Position numbers and translations under genes: made by a program
The notes under the pieces: model-generated
Databases searched by the model: none
Told to the model about the DNA's origin: nothing
What the model saw: only the letters and a program-made list of their open reading frames with translations
Shown here: piece after piece, positions 34,304 through 42,257 of the stretch
Position numbering within the stretch: the stretch's first letter is position 1
Layout of the letters: the number at the start of each line of letters is the position of its first letter
Assembly (NCBI GenBank): GCA_910577735.1
Contig: CAJTOO010000005.1
Span: 57,148 to 121,147 of the forward strand
Direction: 5' to 3'
From: an uncultured Lachnospiraceae bacterium
Lineage (GTDB): Bacteria > Bacillota > Clostridia > Lachnospirales > Lachnospiraceae
DNA: 64,000 nt

Positions 34304-37300
34304 TTACACTTTCTCCACACCAATCGTAACCTTCTCACCATTGACATTCCACTCTTTCGAGACAGCCGCCTCTTTTTCTGTGACAATTGCCTCTGCCAGC
34401 ACTTTGGCAGAAATCGCTTCTGCATTTTTCTTAACTATTCCGGCAATCTTATCATTTCCGCTGATGGTCACCCTGATATGATCCATCACTTCAAAGTCGG
34501 CTTCTTTACGCATCGTCTGAATCTTACTGATCACCTCATACATAAAGCCTTCCTCAATCAGCTCCGGTGAAAGATTTGTGTCCAGCACAACCGTAAGACT
34601 GTTGTCTGCCTCAGACACATAGCCCTCTTTCTGCGCCGTCTCAATGAGCAAATCTTCCTCGGCCAGGGAAACCTCTGTACCGTCCACCGCAAAGGTAAGC
34701 GCACCGCTTGTCTTTAAGGTCTCCATCGCCGCACTGCCGTCCACTGATGACAGATACGCCTTGATACCTCCAAGCTGCTTACCATACTTAGGCCCTACAG
34801 TCTTAAGCTGAGGCTTGAAGCTATAGGTAGTGAACGCAGACACATCATCCGAAAAGATAATCTGCTTCACATTCAATTCATCTCTGATGATATCCTGATA
34901 AAAGTCATCCAGCACCTTTTCGGCCTTCACATACATGGTGCCGATGGGCTGACGATTCTTAATATTAGCCGTATTGCGGGCTGCACGTCCCATAACCACA
35001 ATTTTCAAGACCTCTTCCATGGACTCTTCCAGTTTCTGGTCGATCATACTCTCATCCGCTGTTGGGAAGTCACACAGGTGAATGCTTTCCGGTGCGGTCT
35101 CATCAATGCTCTTTACAAGATTTAAATAAATCTCTTCTGTCATAAATGGAATCATGGGCGCCGCACACTTGCTGATGGTCACAAGCGCTGTATAGAGGGT
35201 CATATATGCATTGATCTTATCCTGCTCCATCCCCTTTGCCCAGAAACGTTCACGGCTTCTTCTCACATACCAGTTACTCATCTCATCCACAAAGTTATCC
35301 AGAACTCTTGCCGCTTCCGGAATCCTGTACTGATCCAGGTGGTTGTCTACTTCCTTCACAGCCGTATTCAGTTTGGACAGCAGCCATTTATCCATAACCG
35401 GAAGTTTGTCATATTCCAGGCTATATCCGGCCGCATCAAACTGGTCGATATTGGCATAGAGTACGAAGAAGGCATAGGTATTCCACAGGGTGCCAAGGAA
35501 TTTTCTCTGTCCCTCCTGCACCGCCTTCCCATGGAAACGGTTGGGCAGCCAGGGCGCTGAATTAATATAGAAGTACCAGCGGATTGCATCCGCCCCGTAA
35601 GTCTCCAGCGCCTCGAAAGGATCCACCGAATTACCCTTGGACTTACTCATCTTCTGTCCGTTCTCGTCCTGTACATGGCCCAGCACGATAACATTCTCAA
35701 AGGGAGCCTTATTAAACAGCAGCGTGGATTCCGCCATCAGAGAATAGAACCACCCTCTGGTCTGATCTACTGCCTCGGAGATAAACTGTGCCGGGAACTG
35801 TTTCTCGAACAGTTCTTTATTCTCAAACGGATAATGATGCTGTGCAAAAGGCATGGCGCCGGAGTCAAACCAGCAGTCGATCACCTCCGGCACACGTTTC
35901 ATGGTCTTGCCGCATTTCGGACAGGTGCAGGTAATCTCGTCAATATATGGTCTGTGCAGTTCTACCGTCTGCGCTGCAGCATTGCCGCTCAACTTCTCCA
36001 ATTCATCCCTGGAGCCGATGGCCTCCATATGACCGCAATCCTCACATTCCCACACATTTAAAGGCGTACCCCAATAACGGTTTCTGGAAATACCCCAGTC
36101 CTGAATATTCTCAAGCCAGTTGCCAAAACGTCCCTCGCCGATGGATTCCGGAATCCAGTTGACCGTCTTATTGTTAGCCACCAGATCATCCCTTACCGCT
36201 GTCATCTTGATAAACCATGATTCTCTCGCATAATAAATGAGCGGTGTGTCACAGCGCCAGCAGAACGGATAGTCATGCTCGAATTTGGGCGCATCAAACA
36301 GTTTGCCTTCTTTGTCCAGATCCTTGAGAATCTCCGGATCTGCCTCTTTTACGAAGGTGCCGGCATAGGCCGTCTCCTCAGTCATATTACCATTGCCGTC
36401 CACAAACTGCACAAAGGGAAGATCATACTTACGCCCCACCTGGGCATCATCTTCACCGAAGGCCGGTGCAATATGAACGATACCAGTACCGTCTGTCATG
36501 GTTACATAGTTATCACAGGTCACATAGTGCGCTTTCTTCTTCTGTTTCTGCGCCTCTTTCCCTGCACAGGCAAAGAGCGGCTCATACTCTTTATATTCCA
36601 GGTCCGTGCCCACATAAGTCTCTAAAATCTCATAGGCCGGGACATCCTCGGCTGCCAGTTTGCCAAGCACCGTATCCAGCAAAGCCTGGGCCATGTAGTA
36701 GGTGTAGCCGTCTGCTGCCTTCACCTTCACATAAGCCTCTTTCGGATTCACACACAGCGCCACATTGGAAGGCAGCGTCCAGGGCGTTGTGGTCCATGCC
36801 AGGAAATAGGCATCCTCTCCCACCACCTTAAATCTTGCCACTGCAGAGCGCTCTTTCACTGCCTTATACCCCTGCGCCACCTCATGGGACGACAAAGGCG
36901 TACCGCAGCGCGGGCAATAGGGCACAATCTTAAATCCCTTATAAAGAAGCTTCTTGTCCCAGATCTGCTTGAGCGCCCACCACTCAGACTCGATAAACTC
37001 GTCATGATAGGTCACATAAGGATCGTCCATGTCCGCCCAAAAGCCCACTGTCTGGGAGAAATCCTCCCACATGCCCTTGTATTTCCACACAGACTCCTTA
37101 CATTTCCCGATAAAGGGATCCAGACCATACTCCTCAATCTGCTCCTTGCCATCCAGGCCCAGAAGCTTCTCCACTTCCAGCTCCACCGGCAGACCATGGG
37201 TATCCCACCCCGCTTTACGAGGCACCATATATCCCTTCATGGTGCGGTACCTGGGGATCATGTCCTTAATAACACGTGTCAGCACATGTCCGATATGCGG

Positions 37301-37462
37301 TTTGCCATTGGCTGTAGGCGGCCCGTCATAGAAGGTATAAGTAGGCCCTTCCTTTCTGGAATCCATACTCTTGCGGAAAATGTCATTGTCCTTCCAGAAC
37401 CGGCATACTTCCTTCTCTCTGTCCACAAAATGCAAATTCGTATCAACTTTCTGGTACATCAT
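34304..37462 (-). CDS. ileS: isoleucyl-tRNA synthetase, long (eukaryote-like) type
   Basis: A 1052-residue class I synthetase. The HIGH motif is at 56-59 (GKPHIGHVL) and KMSKSKGN near 610. The CP1 editing domain contains TWTTTPWTLPSNVALCV-type residues (I quote only part) and WGTPLNVW. Internal zinc-type cysteines occur in CEDCGHM and CTCPKCGKTM. The length above 1000 and the sequence character fit the IleS2 class, which is often less sensitive to mupirocin; that is family knowledge and not shown here. Expression is controlled by the T-box leader directly upstream. GAAAGGAAG precedes the ATG. Confidence 0.96.
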   Translation of the reverse strand: MMYQKVDTNLHFVDREKEVCRFWKDNDIFRKSMDSRKEGPTYTFYDGPPTANGKPHIGHVLTRVIKDMIPRYRTMKGYMVPRKAGWDTHGLPVELEVEKLLGLDGKEQIEEYGLDPFIGKCKESVWKYKGMWEDFSQTVGFWADMDDPYVTYHDEFIESEWWALKQIWDKKLLYKGFKIVPYCPRCGTPLSSHEVAQGYKAVKERSAVARFKVVGEDAYFLAWTTTPWTLPSNVALCVNPKEAYVKVKAADGYTYYMAQALLDTVLGKLAAEDVPAYEILETYVGTDLEYKEYEPLFACAGKEAQKQKKKAHYVTCDNYVTMTDGTGIVHIAPAFGEDDAQVGRKYDLPFVQFVDGNGNMTEETAYAGTFVKEADPEILKDLDKEGKLFDAPKFEHDYPFCWRCDTPLIYYARESWFIKMTAVRDDLVANNKTVNWIPESIGEGRFGNWLENIQDWGISRNRYWGTPLNVWECEDCGHMEAIGSRDELEKLSGNAAAQTVELHRPYIDEITCTCPKCGKTMKRVPEVIDCWFDSGAMPFAQHHYPFENKELFEKQFPAQFISEAVDQTRGWFYSLMAESTLLFNKAPFENVIVLGHVQDENGQKMSKSKGNSVDPFEALETYGADAIRWYFYINSAPWLPNRFHGKAVQEGQRKFLGTLWNTYAFFVLYANIDQFDAAGYSLEYDKLPVMDKWLLSKLNTAVKEVDNHLDQYRIPEAARVLDNFVDEMSNWYVRRSRERFWAKGMEQDKINAYMTLYTALVTISKCAAPMIPFMTEEIYLNLVKSIDETAPESIHLCDFPTADESMIDQKLEESMEEVLKIVVMGRAARNTANIKNRQPIGTMYVKAEKVLDDFYQDIIRDELNVKQIIFSDDVSAFTTYSFKPQLKTVGPKYGKQLGGIKAYLSSVDGSAAMETLKTSGALTFAVDGTEVSLAEEDLLIETAQKEGYVSEADNSLTVVLDTNLSPELIEEGFMYEVISKIQTMRKEADFEVMDHIRVTISGNDKIAGIVKKNAEAISAKVLAEAIVTEKEAAVSKEWNVNGEKVTIGVEKV

Positions 37463-37545
37463 TTTCTTCCTTTCTTAAAATTGGTTTCTGGAGCTCCAAA
37501 GGCGCAGCCTGGCAGGATTTCCTTTTACCACTCTGCTCCTTCACG

Positions 37546-37825
37546 CAAAAAGCCCCGTCCCAGTAAAAGGACGAGGCTGCATCTCGTTATACCACCTGTT
37601 ACTTCCGTACCGATCCGTCCCGCCTGTGCAGGGCGCCTATACGTCATCCCATAACGGAGGATTGCCGTCGGTACTTATTTTTTCACATATTATCCCATGC
37701 AAAAGTTCAGCCCGCGACTCGGAAGTGATTTTCCCTGATTTTCTACTCGTACCGGTCTTGCACCCTCACCGGCTCGCTGTGCCTTTCATAAATCAGCTAC
37801 TGTCTTCTTCAACGTCTTTATAGTT
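37546..37825 (-). ncRNA. T-box riboswitch (Ile specifier) upstream of ileS
   Basis: The leader RNA senses uncharged tRNA-Ile. On the minus strand: the AGCGAGCCGGTGA and GGGTGCAAGACCGG elements of Stem I, and a specifier ATC at 37737-37739 followed by A and the closing CTTC arm. The T-box core AGGTGGTAT is at 37589-37597, and the terminator has arms 37569-37577 and 37552-37560 running into TTTTT (37547-37551). The antiterminator would use the T-box core to block it. This element fills the only non-repeat gap longer than 300 bp in the window. Confidence 0.93.
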
Positions 37826-37828
37826 GCC

Positions 37829-37858
37829 ATTATAATTCCCTGAAATTAAGATTGTCAA
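37829..37858 (-). promoter_or_regulatory. sigma-A promoter of the ileS T-box leader
   Basis: Minus strand TTGACA (37853-37858), 18 bp, TATAAT (37829-37834): both hexamers perfect. It starts 36 bp after the degV stop. Confidence 0.9.
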
Positions 37859-37893
37859 CCCTTGAAGTAAATTCCTTCGGCATTAGCATCTGT

Positions 37894-38781
37894 TTATGAA
37901 GCAAAGTACTTCCCGAACTTTCCTTCATCCGCATCAAAGAAACAAAATCCGATAATCCCCCGCCCGGTATGAGCACCTATGGCACATCCTACAATTCCTG
38001 TCATCACAGACTTCGGATGCATCTCTTCCTCGATTAAAGAGAGCATATAATCCCGGCCCTCTTCGTCCTCTCCGTGGCATAGGGCAACGGTCTGCTCTTC
38101 CAGACGATACCCGTGCTCCTTCGCATAATCCGCCAGGAAACGCAGGGATTTCTTCCGCCCCCGCACGGTCTTAATGACAGACAGCGCTCCGTTTGCATCC
38201 ACGATCAGTACCGGTTTCATATCCAGCGTCTCTGCCAGCGTCCCTTTAAACTTCGTCAGCCTGCCTCCCTTGATCAGATAAGCAAGCGTGTGCACTGTAA
38301 ACACATGCCGCACATGCGTGATGAAATATTCCGCCGCCTCAATGATTTCTTCCTTGTCTGCTCCCTTCTCCAGCATTGTGACGAGCTTCGACACCACCAG
38401 CCCAAATCCTATGGAAGCACACTTGGAATCGATAATCGTCAGATCGAAATCCGGATACTCCTCAAGCACGTTTGCCTTCGCCACATTGGCCGCATTATAG
38501 GTGCCCGCAATACCTGTGGAAAAGCACAGGTAAATGATTGTATCCCCCGCCTTGGCATAAGGCAGGAAAGCATCCGTAAACATAGCCGGATTGATGTGAT
38601 ATGTCTTGACATCCCGCTTTATATCATCCAGTATCCCATAAAATTCTTTCGTCTCAATTGTAGCCCCATCGAAATAATCCACATCATCGATCACCACCGG
38701 TGTGGGAATCACGTGCAGCTCATGTTCCTCGATATATTCCCGGGGCAGATCCGAAGCCGAATCCGTAATGATTCTAAGCAT
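37894..38781 (-). CDS. DegV family fatty-acid-binding protein
   Basis: A 295-residue DegV/FakB-type protein. These bind a single fatty acid and, with the FakA kinase, present it for phosphorylation. Signatures: TDSASDLP near the N-terminus, the lipid-head loop CFSTGIAGTYNAA (near 90), IDSKCASIGFGL, and GCAIGAHTGRGIIGFCF near the end. The FakA (DAK2) partner gene is not here. The Shine-Dalgarno AAGGAG lies within one arm of a long inverted repeat that also embraces the promoter, suggesting special control. Confidence 0.92.
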   Translation of the reverse strand: MLRIITDSASDLPREYIEEHELHVIPTPVVIDDVDYFDGATIETKEFYGILDDIKRDVKTYHINPAMFTDAFLPYAKAGDTIIYLCFSTGIAGTYNAANVAKANVLEEYPDFDLTIIDSKCASIGFGLVVSKLVTMLEKGADKEEIIEAAEYFITHVRHVFTVHTLAYLIKGGRLTKFKGTLAETLDMKPVLIVDANGALSVIKTVRGRKKSLRFLADYAKEHGYRLEEQTVALCHGEDEEGRDYMLSLIEEEMHPKSVMTGIVGCAIGAHTGRGIIGFCFFDADEGKFGKYFAS

Positions 38782-38785
38782 AAAA

Positions 38786-38847
38786 AATGCACTCCTTCAC
38801 AATGTTAACATTCTTTACATTCTAACATTTAAAAGGAGTACATTCAA
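38786..38847 (-). promoter_or_regulatory. degV promoter embedded in nested inverted repeats
   Basis: Outer arms of 12 bp (38786-38797 and 38833-38844, one G-U/mismatch) contain the degV Shine-Dalgarno on one side. Inner arms AATGTTA/TAACATT are at 38801-38807 and 38823-38829. A possible promoter, TTGAAT (38842-38847) with 17 bp to TAGAAT (38819-38824), lies between and over the arms. If this promoter is used the RNA lacks the outer 5' arm and the repeats would act as DNA operators; if transcription begins upstream they would form an RNA hairpin masking the ribosome binding site. Confidence 0.5.
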
Positions 38848-38893
38848 TGTCGTATTATTTTTTTAATAGTTTATTTATGATTTGCAGGGGATT

Positions 38894-40450
38894 CTATCCT
38901 TCCTGTACACCAAGCAGCGCCGTCATGTCGCCTACCACGTCATTCAGGCTGTCAGCCTGCGCCGTCAGGGCGGATATTTCCTGAACATTATTCTGTACTA
39001 CATTTATAATCTTCTCAAAATGCTGATCCTGTACTTCGATTTTCTCCTGAATCCGCAGATTGTAATCATAAGCTTCCCGTACAAGCTCCTTTTCACCCCT
39101 GTTTTCAAGGCTCACACTGCCGATAGCATCAATACACTCGTTCAAAAGGTTCATCATATTACCGACCTTATCAATGGTTTCAGCAATAACTGTATTCTGC
39201 TCTTCCAGCTTCCCGGTACTCTCCTGTATAGAAACAGACACCCGGTTCGTATTCTGTTCCAGCATGGACATACATGCGCCAATCTCTTTTAAGGATGCCT
39301 GTGTATTGTTGGCCAGCGCACCAATCTCTGATGCTACCACCGCAAACCCTTTACCGGCTTCTCCGGCCCGGGCTGCCTCAATGGACGCATTGAGTGCCAG
39401 CAGATTCGTGGAGGAAGCAATCTGGCTGATGATATCCAGCGTCTCCACTACCTGTTTCGTGCCGCCCAGCAGACTATTCACCGCATCCAGTGTGCTCTGA
39501 TTGTACGCAGTCACCACCCTGCCGCTCTCCACCAGATTATTCATGGCAGATTCATTATCCCTGGAAAGCACCACCAGTTCCTGTGACATATTGCTCATAC
39601 TCTCAATCTGACCCGACACACGCTCACTGGCTTCGTTCAGACTGGACAGCTTCTCCGTATTGCTTCTGGAATCCGTCAGAAGCTGCTTGCTCATATCGGA
39701 AAGTTCCTCCGTGATCGCAGAGAGTTCTTCACTGGATGCATTCTGGGATTCCGCGCTCTTTAGCACATATTCACTGGTCTTTTGCAGCTGTTCGCCCATG
39801 CCGGCCACTTTGTCTAATATATGCTGGGCACGGTTCTGTTTCTGTTCCACCTCATCACGCTTTGCATTGGCCAGAAAGGCACCCACAAACCAGGTGAGCA
39901 GATCGATTGCGCCGACAGAAAGAACCATGCCTATGATACGCAGGATCAGTTCTGTCACAAACTGCCCGTCCTCCCTTGCCGGCAGATTACCCGGCTTAAC
40001 CAAGAGAGAGATCACATAAGACACCGTCAGTACCACAGAAAGACTCCCCGTCATCTTAATATCCAGGAAAAAGGTGGTCAGAATCAGAAAGAAAAATGTA
40101 TATGACCAGAATTCCTTAGAGGGAATCAAATACAGAATAAAATTATACTGTATGATCAAAATAATCGAGAGAAACCGCTTGCCGAATGCAAGCTTGCCTT
40201 CCCGCATCCTGCCATCCTCAAATGCACTGCGTATAATATAAATCCCAATGATTACATAAATAATGTCTGTTATGACAAACACAATCAGGCCAGGCCACGA
40301 CACTGTCGGGAACTGACCCAGTACCTTGAGAAGCATAAAGGTACAGCCTGCACAGGTTACAGCACCTGTGACTAACAGCATAATCCAGATGTACACTTTG
40401 TTGATGTACATATCCACTGCACTTACATGAGTCCCATCACCCTGATTCAT
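38894..40450 (-). CDS. methyl-accepting chemotaxis protein with integral membrane sensor
   Basis: A 518-residue chemoreceptor. About six hydrophobic helices (residues 16-205) form the sensor, with no extracellular domain and no clear HAMP. The cytoplasmic coiled coil (about 215-510) carries the receptor tip ARAGEAGKGFAVVASEIGALANNTQASLKEI in part, which contacts CheA and CheW. Such receptors sense membrane state or small molecules within the bilayer. No other che or flagellar genes are in the window. Its ATG overlaps the stop of a 23-codon leader ORF, while its own Shine-Dalgarno is badly spaced, so translation may depend on coupling. Confidence 0.9.
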   Translation of the reverse strand: MNQGDGTHVSAVDMYINKVYIWIMLLVTGAVTCAGCTFMLLKVLGQFPTVSWPGLIVFVITDIIYVIIGIYIIRSAFEDGRMREGKLAFGKRFLSIILIIQYNFILYLIPSKEFWSYTFFFLILTTFFLDIKMTGSLSVVLTVSYVISLLVKPGNLPAREDGQFVTELILRIIGMVLSVGAIDLLTWFVGAFLANAKRDEVEQKQNRAQHILDKVAGMGEQLQKTSEYVLKSAESQNASSEELSAITEELSDMSKQLLTDSRSNTEKLSSLNEASERVSGQIESMSNMSQELVVLSRDNESAMNNLVESGRVVTAYNQSTLDAVNSLLGGTKQVVETLDIISQIASSTNLLALNASIEAARAGEAGKGFAVVASEIGALANNTQASLKEIGACMSMLEQNTNRVSVSIQESTGKLEEQNTVIAETIDKVGNMMNLLNECIDAIGSVSLENRGEKELVREAYDYNLRIQEKIEVQDQHFEKIINVVQNNVQEISALTAQADSLNDVVGDMTALLGVQEG

Positions 40451-40518
40451 GGCAAAAATTCTACCCCCTCCCCAGCTGTTGATACGTTACCGTACTTCGC
40501 CACGTTTCCTTGCTTCAT
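40447..40518 (-). CDS. 23-residue leader ORF coupled to the chemoreceptor gene
   Basis: AGGAGG, 7 nt, then an ATG (40518-40516) opens 23 codons (MKQGNVAKYGNVSTAGEGV...) ending in TGA that overlaps the chemoreceptor ATG as ATGA. The ribosome binding site is the best in this region, whereas the receptor ATG is preceded by GGGGAGGGGG only 14 or more nt away. The sequence is not hydrophobic and has no run of one amino acid typical of attenuator leaders. I read it as a coupling ORF, less likely as an alternative N-terminus restored by a frameshift. Confidence 0.5.
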   Translation of the reverse strand: MKQGNVAKYGNVSTAGEGVEFLP

Positions 40519-40563
40519 ACAAAAACCTCCTATACCTACCTAATACGACAAAATATTGAGCCT

Positions 40564-40593
40564 AGTATAGCACAGATTTTCATCAATCATCAA
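40564..40593 (-). promoter_or_regulatory. extended -10 sigma-A promoter of the chemoreceptor operon
   Basis: Minus strand TTGATG (40588-40593), 18 bp, TATACT (40564-40569) with a TGC extension. Transcription near 40557 gives a 39-nt leader before the 23-codon ORF. It is sigma-A and not flagellar sigma in type. Confidence 0.7.
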
Positions 40594-40626
40594 CAGCTAA
40601 AGTGAAGAGGTTCTCAAAATGAGGGC

Positions 40627-42117
40627 TCAAAAGCAGACAGGAGCCACGTCCTCGCTGAGGGGTTTCATTTCATATTCCGGCAGACTGTCCAGAAGTTCTT
40701 CCAGACAGACTCCCGTGCTGTAGACCACATCATGGGCAAGCAGGATCACCCTTTTACGCCCAAGTGTTGACTCCACACCATTCTTGATAAGTTGCCCGGG
40801 GTCCGGATTCTTGACCGCATCCTCTAGGCTTGCATTCCAGTCATAATAGATATAACCCCGGCCAGTCATCTCTTCTATGATAGCCTGCCCCGTCTTCTGA
40901 TTATACGCATTGATGCTGCCGCCCGGGAAACGGAACAGATTCGTCTCCACACCGGTCACCTCATACACCGTCTGTCTCGCTTTCTCAAAATCCGCCACAT
41001 AACTGTCTACGCTTTCATACAGTGTATCATAATCATGATTGTCGCAGTGAATGCCGATGGTATGCCCCTCGGCCACAATCCTGCGCGCCATCTCCGGATG
41101 CTCTCTCACATTCTCGCCCACCAGAAAGAAAGTTGCCTTAATGTTTCTGTCACGCAATATATCAAGCACCCTCCCGGTATTTTCCTCAGAGGGCCCGTCA
41201 TCAAACGTCAGATACATAGTCTTAGGATGGAAATAATAGACAATGCCCTGCACAATACCATCCGCAATCTGCTGTTGATATTCGGTATGGCCAAGCTTCC
41301 TGCACTCTGCCGCATTAGAGAGAAACCCGGTCTCAATCAGACAGGCAGGCATGGTAGTATTACTCGTCACATGAAAACCCGCATCATCCCGCAGGCTGCG
41401 TTCCTCGGCTCCCGTACTCTTTATGGTCTGCTGCCAAATCAGCTGTGCCAGCCTCTTACTGTCACGCCCCGCATCCGCTCCCTCATACCACACTTCCATC
41501 CCGCTCACCCCGGCGCCCTCGTCCGTCACATTCTGATGGATACTGATATAAATATCAGCCCCTGACTGGTTCGCTTCCTTTACGCGCTCCTCTTTCGCGA
41601 TATAGGTATCCGTTTCCCTGGACATGATTACCTGATAACCCTGCTCTTTCAGTTTATCCCGCACAAGCAATGCGATAGCCAGATTTAAATCCTTCTCCCG
41701 CACATCATCTCTGGCACAGCCCTCGTCTGCACCGCCATGCCCCGGATCCAGATAAACTGTCGGAATATGCTCTCCCTCTGCCATTGCCTGCGGAATCTCC
41801 TGCGCAGCAGCAGCCGCCATCTGCATTACCTGTACCGACTGCTGTACTGGCCCCTTAGCTGCCACGCCAAATGACACGGCACTCTCTGTTACGATCCTGT
41901 CTTCCGACAGCTTCATCACGCTTGTACTCTTCAGATTTCCCATCAGAGCGTTCAGACTCCCCGCGGCAATAAACTTCACAGATATCACTGTGATGAAGCA
42001 AATCAGGCACAGTACAAGCGTCATGGCATATGCCCTTTTGAACAGACGCCTTTTTTTCTGCTCCTTTGTCTCATACCCACAGACATATTCCCAGGTAAAC
42101 GATGACTCTCCGTACAT
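40627..42117 (-). CDS. N-acetylmuramoyl-L-alanine amidase fused to NodB-type polysaccharide deacetylase
   Basis: A 496-residue bifunctional cell-wall enzyme. A transmembrane anchor (about 28-52) exports it. The Amidase_3 domain (about 118-295) has its zinc and catalytic residues: DPGHGG, the Glu of EKDLNLAI, ISIHQN and LIETGFLSN. The NodB domain (about 300-480) has FDDGP, GIHCDNHDY, RFPGG and LLAHD, so both active sites look intact. One protein could thus cleave the stem peptide and deacetylate the glycan. Start: AAAGGAGCATCAGGATATG. Directly upstream are six GATG motifs at 11-bp steps. Fusion of these two domains in this order is uncommon in my experience. Confidence 0.93.
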   Translation of the reverse strand: MYGESSFTWEYVCGYETKEQKKRRLFKRAYAMTLVLCLICFITVISVKFIAAGSLNALMGNLKSTSVMKLSEDRIVTESAVSFGVAAKGPVQQSVQVMQMAAAAAQEIPQAMAEGEHIPTVYLDPGHGGADEGCARDDVREKDLNLAIALLVRDKLKEQGYQVIMSRETDTYIAKEERVKEANQSGADIYISIHQNVTDEGAGVSGMEVWYEGADAGRDSKRLAQLIWQQTIKSTGAEERSLRDDAGFHVTSNTTMPACLIETGFLSNAAECRKLGHTEYQQQIADGIVQGIVYYFHPKTMYLTFDDGPSEENTGRVLDILRDRNIKATFFLVGENVREHPEMARRIVAEGHTIGIHCDNHDYDTLYESVDSYVADFEKARQTVYEVTGVETNLFRFPGGSINAYNQKTGQAIIEEMTGRGYIYYDWNASLEDAVKNPDPGQLIKNGVESTLGRKRVILLAHDVVYSTGVCLEELLDSLPEYEMKPLSEDVAPVCF

Positions 42118-42180
42118 ATCCTGATGCTCCTTTCAAAACCCTCTTATGTGCTTTCTATGAACAAGCATACAGAGGGCCTG

Positions 42181-42239
42181 CATCAGAATTTCATCTAAGT
42201 TGCATCATAGTCCCATCTTTTTTGCATCAAAGTTGCATC
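42181..42239 (-). repeat. six GATG motifs at exact 11-bp spacing
   Basis: On the minus strand GATG begins at 42239, 42228, 42217, 42206, 42195 and 42184 (CATC on the plus strand at 42236, 42225, 42214, 42203, 42192 and 42181). Four of the six are GATGCA and two share GATGCAACTT. The array lies 64 bp upstream of the amidase-deacetylase ATG and ends before a -10-like TATGCT that lacks a -35. Helically phased repeats upstream of a -35-less promoter suggest an activator binding array. Confidence 0.7.
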
Positions 42240-42257
42240 ATTTTTTGTCATATCCTG

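Noticed and set aside
38846..38974. Plus-strand 42-codon ORF with AAAAGGAG before its ATG, antisense to the chemoreceptor end
   Set aside because: The apparent ribosome binding site is the mirror arm of the degV inverted repeat, and the ORF body is antisense to a solid coding region.
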